Assembly (NCBI RefSeq): GCF_027498035.1
Contig: NZ_CP114978.1
Location: forward strand, 372,001-436,000
Length of the DNA stretch: 64,000 bases
Origin: Pseudoxanthomonas sp.
GTDB taxonomy: Bacteria > Pseudomonadota > Gammaproteobacteria > Xanthomonadales > Xanthomonadaceae
Direction: 5' to 3'
Shown piece after piece: positions 35,313-42,343 of this stretch. Numbering within the stretch: position 1 is the stretch's first letter; each line of letters opens with the position of its first letter. The notes under the pieces are model-generated. The model was given only the letters and a program-made list of their open reading frames with translations, was not told the origin of the DNA and did no database searches. The position numbers and the translations under genes are program-made.

Positions 35313-35708
35313 ATGGCGACACGTCAACGTCCGCTTTCCCCGCACCTCCAGGTGTACCGCTGGCAGATCCAGATGGCCACGTCCATCCTGCATCGTGCCA
35401 CCGGCATCATCCTGGCCCTCGGCGCCCTGCTGATCACCGCCGCGCTTGTCGCCCTGGCCACCGGCCCGGATGCCTGGACCTGCATCAGCACCCATGCGGG
35501 CGCCTGGTATGGCCTGGTCTTCCTGTTCCTGTGGACCTGGGCCTTCACCTACCACTTGCTCAATGGCATCCGCCATCTGGCGCAGGATGGCGGCCTGGGC
35601 TATGCCATCGCGGCATTTACCCGTAACGGCTGGCTGGTCAGCGCCGGCAGCCTGGTGCTGGCCGCGCTGATCTGGGTGGGTGTGTTCGCGAAAGGAGGCT
35701 TCGCATGA
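35313..35708 (+). CDS. sdhC: succinate dehydrogenase cytochrome b556 subunit
   Basis: A 131-residue membrane anchor with three helices. It shows the family opening RPLSPHLQVYRWQ, HRATG at the first helix and the heme-ligand His region TYHLLNGIRHL. With SdhD it forms the quinone site and heme b pocket of complex II. ATG 35313 is used rather than an in-frame TTG 12 codons upstream. It overlaps sdhD by four bases (ATGA). Confidence 0.93.
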   Translation: MATRQRPLSPHLQVYRWQIQMATSILHRATGIILALGALLITAALVALATGPDAWTCISTHAGAWYGLVFLFLWTWAFTYHLLNGIRHLAQDGGLGYAIAAFTRNGWLVSAGSLVLAALIWVGVFAKGGFA

Positions 35709-36098
35709 GCGGCACCAAGCGTTACCGCAACCCGCTGAAGACCGCGCGCGGCCTGGGTTCGGCGAAGGAAGGCCTGCATCACTGGCTGCTGCAGCGCTAT
35801 ACCGCCGTGGCCCTGATCTTCCTGGCCTGCTGGTTCCTGTACTTCGTGATCAGCCTGATCCACGCCGATTACCTGACCGCGACCGACGCGATCGCCAAGC
35901 CGTGGAATGCCATCGCCCTGGTCGCCTTCCTGCTGGCCATGTTCTGGCACGCGCAGCTGGGCGTGCAGGTGGTGCTTGAGGACTACGTCCACACGCCACT
36001 GGCCGCGATCGCCTCGCAGACTCGTCGTCCGTTTCATCTGCATCCTCGGTGCGCTGGCCAGCGTCTATGCCGTGGTCCGCATCGCATTGGGGAACTGA
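35705..36098 (+). CDS. sdhD: succinate dehydrogenase membrane anchor subunit, apparent frameshift
   Basis: Reads normally for about 105 residues: MSGTKRYRNPLKTARGLGSA, helices 1 and 2, then EDYVHTPLAAIASQ. At about 36020 the frame is lost. The expected third helix and C-terminus (RFICILGALASVYAVVRIAL) continue in another frame from 36021 and stop at 36096-36098, just before sdhA. In the original frame the protein instead gains a polar tail and runs to 36130, into sdhA. One extra base or two missing bases near CAGACTCGTCGTC explains it. Either a sequence error or a true lesion; read as given, the third helix is lost. Confidence 0.85.
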
Positions 36099-36104
36099 GT
36101 ACTC

Positions 36105-37898
36105 ATGGCTTCCGCATACAAGATCACTGAACACAAGTACGACATGGTCGTGGTCGGCGCCGGCGGCGCGGGCCTGCGCGCCACGTTCGGCCTGGCCGCC
36201 AAGGGCCTGCAGACCGTCTGCATCACCAAGGTGTTCCCGACCCGTTCGCACACCGTGGCCGCGCAGGGTGGCATTTCCGCCGCGCTGGGCAACATGGGTG
36301 AAGACGACTGGCGCTACCACTTCTACGACACCATCAAGGGCTCGGACTGGCTGGGCGACCAGGATGCGATCGAGTACATGTGCCGCGAGGCCATTCCTTC
36401 GATCATCGAACTGGAGCACCAGGGCGTGCCGTTCTCGCGCACCGAGGAAGGCAAGATCTACCAGCGTCCGTTCGGTGGCATGACCACCCAGTACGGCGAA
36501 GGCCCGCCCGCCCAGCGCACCTGCGCCGCGGCCGACCGTACTGGCCACGCCATGCTGCACACGCTGTACCAGCAGTCGCTGGCGCACAACGCGCGCTTCA
36601 TGATCGAGTACTTCGCGCTGGACCTGATCTTCGACGAAGAGGGTGTCTGCCGTGGCGTGCTGGCGCTGGACATGGCCGAGGGCACGCTGCATCTGTTCCG
36701 CGCCCATGGCGTGGTGCTGGCCACCGGCGGCTACGGCCGTGCGTATTTCAGTGCGACTTCCGCCCACACCTGTACCGGTGACGGCGGCGGCCTGGCCATG
36801 CGTGCCGGCCTGCCGATGCAGGACATGGAGTTCGTGCAGTTCCACCCGACCGGCATCTACGGCGCGGGCTGCCTGATCACCGAGGGCGTGCGCGGCGAAG
36901 GCGGCATCCTGCGCAATTCCAGCGGCGAGCGCTTCATGGAGCGCTACGCACCGCACTACAAGGACCTGGCATCGCGCGACGTGGTCGCCCGTTCCATGAC
37001 CATCGAAATCCGCGAAGGCCGCGGCGTCGGCGAGCACAAGGACCACATCCTGCTCGACCTGACCCACCTGGGCCCGGAAGTCATCAACGAGAAGCTGCCC
37101 GGCATCGCCGAAAGCGCCCGCATCTTTGCCGGCGTCGACGTGGCGACCCAGCCGATCCCGGTGCTGCCGACCGTGCACTACAACATGGGTGGCATCCCGA
37201 CCAACTACCACGGCGAAGTCGTGCGCAAGGTCGGCGACAACCCCGATGCCGTGGTGCCTGGTCTGTACGCCATCGGCGAAGCGGCCTGCGTGTCGGTGCA
37301 CGGCGCCAACCGCCTGGGCTCCAACTCGCTGCTCGACCTGGTGGTGTTCGGTCGCGCGGTGGCCAACCGCTGCGGCGAAACGATCAAGTCCGGCGCGCCG
37401 CACAAGACCCTGCCGTCCGATGCCTGTGACAAGGCGCTAGGCCTGCTCGACAAGCTGCGCTACGCCAGCGGCGATACGCCGACCTCGGTGATCCGCGACA
37501 ACATGCAGCGCACCATGCAGGCCGACGCCGCCGTGTTCCGCACCAGCAAGACGCTGAAGGAAGGCTGCGAGAAGATGGCGCAGGTGTTTGCCAGCTTCGA
37601 AAGCGTCAAGGTTTCGGACCGTTCGCTGGTCTGGAACTCGGACCTGATCGAAACCTACGAGCTGAACAACCTGCTGCTCAACGCGGTGGCGACGATCAAC
37701 TCGGCCGAACAGCGCCACGAAAGCCGCGGCGCCCACGCGCACGAGGATTTCCCGGACCGCGACGACGTCAACTGGCACAAGCACACGCTGGTCAACGTCG
37801 ACGACAAGGGCAATTGCAGCTTCGACTATCGCCCGGTGCACATGTACACGCTCAGCAAGGACGTGGACGTGGTCCCGCCGAAGCCGCGCGTTTACTGA
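36105..37898 (+). CDS. sdhA: succinate dehydrogenase flavoprotein subunit
   Basis: A 597-residue FAD-bearing catalytic subunit of complex II, oxidising succinate to fumarate. The FAD fold starts at VVVGAGGAGLRATFGLA, and the covalent-FAD His lies in RSHTVAAQGG. The substrate motif is HPTGIYGAGCLITEG, the capping and catalytic Arg segments are present, and it ends FDYRPVHMYTL. Length and motifs are full. It lies between the damaged sdhD frame and sdhB, and near the likely SDHAF4 and SdhE assembly genes. Confidence 0.96.
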   Translation: MASAYKITEHKYDMVVVGAGGAGLRATFGLAAKGLQTVCITKVFPTRSHTVAAQGGISAALGNMGEDDWRYHFYDTIKGSDWLGDQDAIEYMCREAIPSIIELEHQGVPFSRTEEGKIYQRPFGGMTTQYGEGPPAQRTCAAADRTGHAMLHTLYQQSLAHNARFMIEYFALDLIFDEEGVCRGVLALDMAEGTLHLFRAHGVVLATGGYGRAYFSATSAHTCTGDGGGLAMRAGLPMQDMEFVQFHPTGIYGAGCLITEGVRGEGGILRNSSGERFMERYAPHYKDLASRDVVARSMTIEIREGRGVGEHKDHILLDLTHLGPEVINEKLPGIAESARIFAGVDVATQPIPVLPTVHYNMGGIPTNYHGEVVRKVGDNPDAVVPGLYAIGEAACVSVHGANRLGSNSLLDLVVFGRAVANRCGETIKSGAPHKTLPSDACDKALGLLDKLRYASGDTPTSVIRDNMQRTMQADAAVFRTSKTLKEGCEKMAQVFASFESVKVSDRSLVWNSDLIETYELNNLLLNAVATINSAEQRHESRGAHAHEDFPDRDDVNWHKHTLVNVDDKGNCSFDYRPVHMYTLSKDVDVVPPKPRVY

Positions 37899-37911
37899 TC
37901 AATGCCGTGAA

Positions 37912-37940
37912 TCGGCGCGCCGCAACCGCTGGCGCGCCGA
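37912..37940 (+). other. intercistronic hairpin between sdhA and sdhB
   Basis: A perfect 10-bp GC stem (37912-37921 with 37931-37940) with a 9-base loop and no T run. Probably an mRNA-stability or processing element in the operon rather than a terminator. Confidence 0.6.
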
Positions 37941-37969
37941 CTCCCCAATCCTCTACCCGGACCTAGGCC

Positions 37970-38749
37970 ATGGCTGAGTTTGCACTCCCCAAGAATTCCA
38001 AGATCGGCAAGGGCAAGCATTTTCCTGCCCAGGGTGCGAAGAACACGCGCACCTTCAAGATCTATCGCTGGAACCCGGACGAAGACAAGAACCCGCGTAC
38101 CGATACGTACGAAGTGGATCTGGACAAGTGCGGCCCGATGGTTCTGGACGCGCTGATCAAGATCAAGAACGAGATCGACCCGACCCTGACCTTCCGTCGC
38201 TCGTGTCGCGAAGGCATCTGCGGTTCGTGCGCGATGAACATCAGCGGCACCAACACGCTGGCCTGCACCAAGGCCATCGAGGAATGCGGCAAGGGCGAGG
38301 TTCCGATCTACCCGCTGCCGCACATGGACGTGATCAAGGACCTGGTCCCCGACCTGACCCATTTCTACGCGCAATACGCGTCGATCAAGCCGTGGCTGCG
38401 CACGCAGACCCCGGCACCGGATCGCGAGCGTCTGCAGTCGCCGCAGGACCGCAAGCAGATCGACGGCTTGTACGAATGCATCCTGTGCGCGTGCTGCTCG
38501 ACCAGCTGCCCGAGCTACTGGTGGAACGGTGAGCGTTACCTGGGCCCGGCGATCCTGCTGCAGGCCTATCGCTGGATCATCGATTCGCGCGACGAGGACA
38601 CTGGTGCGCGCCTGGACGACCTGGAAGACCCGTTCAAGCTCTACCGCTGCCACACCATCATGAACTGCGCGCGCACCTGCCCGAAGGGTCTGAATCCGGC
38701 CAAGGCGATCGCCGAGATCAAGAAGCTGATGCTGGCCCGCGCCGCCTGA
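37970..38749 (+). CDS. sdhB: succinate dehydrogenase iron-sulfur subunit
   Basis: A 259-residue three-cluster subunit passing electrons from FAD to quinone. The 2Fe-2S loop is SCREGICGSCAMN with a further Cys in LACTK. The 4Fe-4S ligands are CILCACC and the 3Fe-4S set is CHTIMNCARTCPKGLNP. Full length with a slightly extended N-terminus. An upstream intercistronic hairpin separates it from sdhA; a terminator follows before sdhE. Confidence 0.96.
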   Translation: MAEFALPKNSKIGKGKHFPAQGAKNTRTFKIYRWNPDEDKNPRTDTYEVDLDKCGPMVLDALIKIKNEIDPTLTFRRSCREGICGSCAMNISGTNTLACTKAIEECGKGEVPIYPLPHMDVIKDLVPDLTHFYAQYASIKPWLRTQTPAPDRERLQSPQDRKQIDGLYECILCACCSTSCPSYWWNGERYLGPAILLQAYRWIIDSRDEDTGARLDDLEDPFKLYRCHTIMNCARTCPKGLNPAKAIAEIKKLMLARAA

Positions 38750-38773
38750 TCGCAGCGTACGTTCCACGCAACG

Positions 38774-38796
38774 CGCCCTCCGCTGGAGGGCGTTTT
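38774..38796 (+). terminator. terminator after sdhB
   Basis: An 8-bp stem (38774-38781 with 38785-38792), GCT loop and TTTT. Read-through or an own promoter would be needed for sdhE. Confidence 0.8.
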
Positions 38797-38823
38797 GCTT
38801 TCTCGCCCCTTTGGACTCCGCCC

Positions 38824-39090
38824 ATGAGCGACGCCCCCGAACCCATCTTCGATCCGGTCATCAAGCGCCTGCGCTGGCGCTGCCGTCGCGGCATGCGCGA
38901 ACTGGACCAGCTGTTCGAGCGCTACCTGGACCAGGCCTGGGCGACCGATTCCGAAGCGCAGCGGGCAGTTTTCCTACAGTTGCTGGAATGCGAGGACGAT
39001 AAGCTCTGGCGCTGGTTCATGGGCTACGAAGATTGTCCCGATGTCGCGCTCGCACAGCTCATGGAAAGGATCCGCCAGCTGCCGGCTTGA
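38824..39090 (+). CDS. sdhE: FAD assembly factor SdhE
   Basis: An 88-residue SdhE/SDHAF2 protein that promotes covalent attachment of FAD to SdhA. The signature RRGMRELD, with the RGxxE element, is present, followed by the helical ending LWRWFMGYEDCPD. It lies after the SDH genes and overlaps the next gene by 50 bases. Confidence 0.93.
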   Translation: MSDAPEPIFDPVIKRLRWRCRRGMRELDQLFERYLDQAWATDSEAQRAVFLQLLECEDDKLWRWFMGYEDCPDVALAQLMERIRQLPA

Positions 39091-39493
39091 GTGGCGTCCG
39101 TCGCGTCTTGTTGGCGCGATGGTTCTGGTGCTGGGTCTGCTGGGAGTCGTGTCGCTGGCCGGGAGTGCGTTTCCTGCCGGGGTTGCAATCGGGTTATCGG
39201 TGCTCGTTCTGGCTTACACCGTATGGTTGGCAAGTCGTTATCTGCGCCAGCCTGCCAGGACGCTGGCGATCGCCGGTGGCGCGCTGCCACCGATGCTCGA
39301 TGGCGTCGTGTTGCAACGGTTCTCGCTGCAATGGCGCGGGCCGCTTGCCTTCGCTGCGTGGCAGGACGTGCAGGGCGCCAATGGTTATCTGATCTGGTGG
39401 CCCGACACGCTGGACGCGCGCCAGCGACGTGAACTGCGTCTGGCCGTGGAGGGTATGGCGGTATCCGCCGCCGTCGCCACAATGGCACCATAG
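39041..39493 (+). CDS. YgfX (CptA)-like inner-membrane protein
   Basis: A 150-residue protein whose frame overlaps sdhE by 50 bases. It has a basic N-terminus with CRLEWRPSR, two hydrophobic segments (about 24-65), then a soluble domain with WWPDTLDARQRRELRLA. The same gene order sdhE-ygfX occurs in E. coli, and the plan (short LxWxPSR opening, two helices, Leu-Trp-pro-Asp end) fits YgfX. E. coli YgfX was described as a toxin affecting cytoskeleton, an assignment that is debated. Homology is weak by eye; synteny supports it. Confidence 0.65.
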   Translation: MSRSHSSWKGSASCRLEWRPSRLVGAMVLVLGLLGVVSLAGSAFPAGVAIGLSVLVLAYTVWLASRYLRQPARTLAIAGGALPPMLDGVVLQRFSLQWRGPLAFAAWQDVQGANGYLIWWPDTLDARQRRELRLAVEGMAVSAAVATMAP

Positions 39494-39541
39494 CGGGCCA
39501 ACGGGCCGGTAAGGCCTGGATTCCCTTCATCGCAGGGCGCA

Positions 39542-40804
39542 ATGTTCAAACCCATTCCTGTCGCCATCGGCCTGCGCTACCTGCGTGCCAAGCGGCGCAA
39601 CGGTTTCATCTCCTTCATCTCGCTGGCCTCGATCCTGGGCATTGCCCTGGGCGTGATCGTGCTGATCACCACGCTCTCGGTGATGAGTGGTTTCCAGCGC
39701 GAGATCCGCGACCGGCTGCTGCAGATGACGGCGCACGCCACGGTCAGTGCCGCCGGCCAGCCGATGCAGAACTGGCCTGAGGCGGTGAAGCTGGCCGTGA
39801 GCGATCCGCGCGTCGCCGGTGCCGCGCCCTATGTCGACAGCGAAGCGCTCATGACGGGAATGGGAACGCAGGGCCAGGGTGCAATGGTCCGCGGCATCAT
39901 TCCGGCACAGGAAGAGCACGTCTCTGTACTGGCCAAGAAGATGGATACCGGCTCCATCGATTCGCTGCAGCCGGGCAAGTTCAACATCCTGCTGGGCAGC
40001 GAACTGGCCCTCTGGCTGGGCGTGCGGGTTGGCGACGTGGTCAACGTCACGACGGTCAACGCGGACAGCACGCCGATGGGCGCGATCCCGCGTGCCAAGC
40101 GCTTCACCGTCACCGGCATCTTCACTGTCGGCTACAACGACGTGGACAAGGGCATGGCGTTCGTCAACATGCAGGACATGCAGAAACTGATGCGCATGGG
40201 CGATGGCGTCACCGGTGTGCGCCTGATGCTGCATGACATGAATCAGTCCTGGCAGGTCGCCCGTGACCTGGCCGGTCGCCTGCAGCAACTCGGCCCGTAT
40301 CCGTACCGGATCAGCGACTGGACCAGCGAGAACGCCAACCTCTACCAGTCCTTGAAGATGGAGAAGCTGGTGATGGGCATCCTGCTGTCGCTGATCATCG
40401 CGATGGGCGCCTTCAACCTGGTCTCCTCGCAGGTGATGCTGGTCACCGACAAGCAGGCCGATATCGCGATCCTGCGCACGCTGGGCCTGACCCCGCGCGG
40501 GGTGATGCAGGTGTTCATGGTGCAGGGCACGCTGATCGGCGTGATCGGCACCGTGGCCGGCGTGATCGGCGGCATCGCCCTGACCATGAACCTGGAGCGG
40601 ATCCTGGAACTGATCGAACACGTCTTCAAGGTGACCCTGCTGCCATCGGACGTGTACTACATCACCGGCCTGCCGTATGACCTCAATCCGCACGAGATCG
40701 TGTTGATCGCCTTCATCGCGCTGGGCATGAGCTTCCTGGCCACGTTGTACCCGGCCTGGCGTGCGGCGCGCACCGATCCGGCCGAGGCCTTGCGCTATGA
40801 ATGA
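39542..40804 (+). CDS. lolC: lipoprotein-releasing ABC transporter permease
   Basis: A 420-residue LolC/LolE-type permease with one N-terminal helix, a large periplasmic MacB-PCD domain (about 50-260) and three C-terminal FtsX helices. The opening GLRYLRAKRRNGFISFIS is typical. With LolD it extracts outer-membrane lipoproteins from the inner membrane to LolA. It overlaps lolD by eight bases. No second permease gene follows, so a homodimer of this subunit (LolF-like) is possible. Confidence 0.93.
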   Translation: MFKPIPVAIGLRYLRAKRRNGFISFISLASILGIALGVIVLITTLSVMSGFQREIRDRLLQMTAHATVSAAGQPMQNWPEAVKLAVSDPRVAGAAPYVDSEALMTGMGTQGQGAMVRGIIPAQEEHVSVLAKKMDTGSIDSLQPGKFNILLGSELALWLGVRVGDVVNVTTVNADSTPMGAIPRAKRFTVTGIFTVGYNDVDKGMAFVNMQDMQKLMRMGDGVTGVRLMLHDMNQSWQVARDLAGRLQQLGPYPYRISDWTSENANLYQSLKMEKLVMGILLSLIIAMGAFNLVSSQVMLVTDKQADIAILRTLGLTPRGVMQVFMVQGTLIGVIGTVAGVIGGIALTMNLERILELIEHVFKVTLLPSDVYYITGLPYDLNPHEIVLIAFIALGMSFLATLYPAWRAARTDPAEALRYE

Positions 40805-41504
40805 GTCGAGCATGATCGAAGACACCGCCGTCATCCGCGCCGAGGCGCTGGCCAAGACCTACGCCGAAGGCAAGATGAAGACGCCGGTGTTCGACGGCCT
40901 TGAACTGGCGGTGGAAGCGGGTGAAACCGTGGCCATCGTCGGTGCGTCCGGCGCGGGCAAGAGCACCTTGCTGCACCTGCTGGGCGGGCTGGACACGCCC
41001 ACCTCGGGCGAGGTCTACGTCGCCGGGCAGCAGATGTCCAAGTTGTCCAATGCGGCCCGTGGCCAGCTGCGCAACCGCGCACTGGGCTTCGTCTACCAGT
41101 TCCATCACCTGCTGCCCGAATTCACCGCGCTGGAGAACGTGATGATGCCGGTCGCCCTGGGCGGGCAGGACATCGCCAGCGCCAGGCAGCGCGCGACGGC
41201 GCTGCTGGAACAGGTGGGCCTGGGTCATCGTCTGGAGCATAAGCCGGGCGAACTGTCCGGTGGCGAGCGCCAGCGCGCTGCCGTGGCGCGTGCCCTGGTC
41301 AATCGTCCGGCCTGCGTGCTGGGTGACGAACCGACCGGCAACCTGGACGAGAAGACCGCCGCCACGGTGTTCGACCTGATGCTGGAGCTCAACCGCGCAC
41401 AGAAGACCAGCCTGGTCCTGGTCACCCACGACCGCCGCCTGGCCGCGCGCCTGGATCGCACGCTGGAGCTGCATCAGGGCAAGTTGCGTTCGGTCGTGCT
41501 CTAA
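40797..41504 (+). CDS. lolD: lipoprotein-releasing ABC transporter ATP-binding protein
   Basis: A 235-residue ABC ATPase: Walker A GASGAGKST, Q-loop FVYQFHHLLPEFTALENV, signature LSGGERQ, Walker B VLGDEPTGNLD, H-loop VTHD. The sequence QFHHLLPEF is typical of LolD. ATG 40797 overlaps the lolC stop. It powers lipoprotein release by the LolC subunit and is followed by tRNA-Ala. Confidence 0.95.
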   Translation: MNESSMIEDTAVIRAEALAKTYAEGKMKTPVFDGLELAVEAGETVAIVGASGAGKSTLLHLLGGLDTPTSGEVYVAGQQMSKLSNAARGQLRNRALGFVYQFHHLLPEFTALENVMMPVALGGQDIASARQRATALLEQVGLGHRLEHKPGELSGGERQRAAVARALVNRPACVLGDEPTGNLDEKTAATVFDLMLELNRAQKTSLVLVTHDRRLAARLDRTLELHQGKLRSVVL

Positions 41505-41522
41505 CGGCCCTCCGGCCGAAAG

Positions 41523-41551
41523 TTGGCAAGCGTCGGGACGGCCGGTAGAAT
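41523..41551 (+). promoter_or_regulatory. sigma-70 promoter of tRNA-Ala
   Basis: TTGGCA (41523-41528), a 17-base spacer, TAGAAT (41546-41551), ending 10 bases before the tRNA. Confidence 0.75.
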
Positions 41552-41561
41552 CCAGACCCAC

Positions 41562-41637
41562 GGGGCCATAGCTCAGCTGGGAGAGCGCGTCGTTCGCATC
41601 GACGAGGTCAGGAGTTCGATCCTCCTTGGCTCCACCA
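41562..41637 (+). tRNA. tRNA-Ala (anticodon CGC)
   Basis: A 76-base cloverleaf with encoded CCA. The acceptor stem GGGGCCA pairs with TGGCTCC and contains the G3-U70 alanine identity pair. The anticodon stem CGTCG/CGACG closes loop TTCGCAT, giving CGC at 41595-41597, which reads the alanine codon GCG. The D and T arms are normal. It has its own promoter and terminator. Confidence 0.95.
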
Positions 41638-41656
41638 AATACTGCAGTATCGACAG

Positions 41657-41679
41657 AGCCGGCCTTGGGCCGGCTTTTT
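41657..41679 (+). terminator. Rho-independent terminator of tRNA-Ala
   Basis: An 8-bp stem (41657-41664 with 41668-41675), TTG loop and a T run. It may also help end the Lrp-type gene on minus. Confidence 0.9.
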
Positions 41680-41683
41680 CGTG

Positions 41684-42223
41684 TCAGGCCAGTCGCGTTT
41701 CCAGATCCGCCGGGAAGGCTTCGCCCGGCGTCTTGACCGGCTTGGTCACGATGTAGGTGTAGTAGCGTTCGATGCCGAGGTCTTCCTGTAGCAGGCCTTC
41801 CATGAAGGTCTGGTAGTGCTCGATGTCGCGGCACTGGATCATGGCGATGAAGTCGATACCGCCGCCGGTGGCATAGCAGAAGCCGACCTCGGGGGCATCG
41901 CACATGCGCTGGGCGAAGCTGCGCATGGAATGGGCGGTGTGGTGGCCCAGCACGATCTGCACCAGCACCTGGCTGGTCCGGAACATCCGCTGCCAGTCGA
42001 TGATGGCGCGATAGCCGCGGATCAGGCCGGCGGCTTCCAGCTTGCGTACGCGTTCCCAGGCCGGGGTGATCGACAGGTTGATCTGCTCGGCCAGGCTGGA
42101 TTTGGTGATGCGCGCATCGGTGGACAGGATGCGCAGGATCTTCAGGTCATGGCGATCCAGCCTGAGCCCATCGCTGGCGTGCAGGGGGCGCAGTTCATTG
42201 CTCAGGGCGGCATCGGAAGGCAT
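41684..42223 (-). CDS. Lrp/AsnC-family transcriptional regulator
   Basis: A 179-residue regulator. The N-terminal helix-turn-helix (about 26-75) shows LDRHDLKILRILSTDARIT and SLAEQINLSITPAWERVRKL. The C-terminal RAM domain follows (about 85-155, YATGGGIDFIAMI). ATG 42223 is chosen over an in-frame TTG. Lrp proteins form octamers and respond to amino acids; the target is unknown. It sits 120 bases from the CocE-type hydrolase gene, on the same strand. Confidence 0.9.
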   Translation of the reverse strand: MPSDAALSNELRPLHASDGLRLDRHDLKILRILSTDARITKSSLAEQINLSITPAWERVRKLEAAGLIRGYRAIIDWQRMFRTSQVLVQIVLGHHTAHSMRSFAQRMCDAPEVGFCYATGGGIDFIAMIQCRDIEHYQTFMEGLLQEDLGIERYYTYIVTKPVKTPGEAFPADLETRLA

Positions 42224-42343
42224 GGACGGTGATTGCAATGATTGCGTATGTGACAGGAATGTCAGGATAAAGAAAAGTGGATGCTTCCGCCTGTCCGTGC
42301 AGTGGCGTGAGGCCCTGCAAGGACAGGCGTCGGTGCGTGCCGT

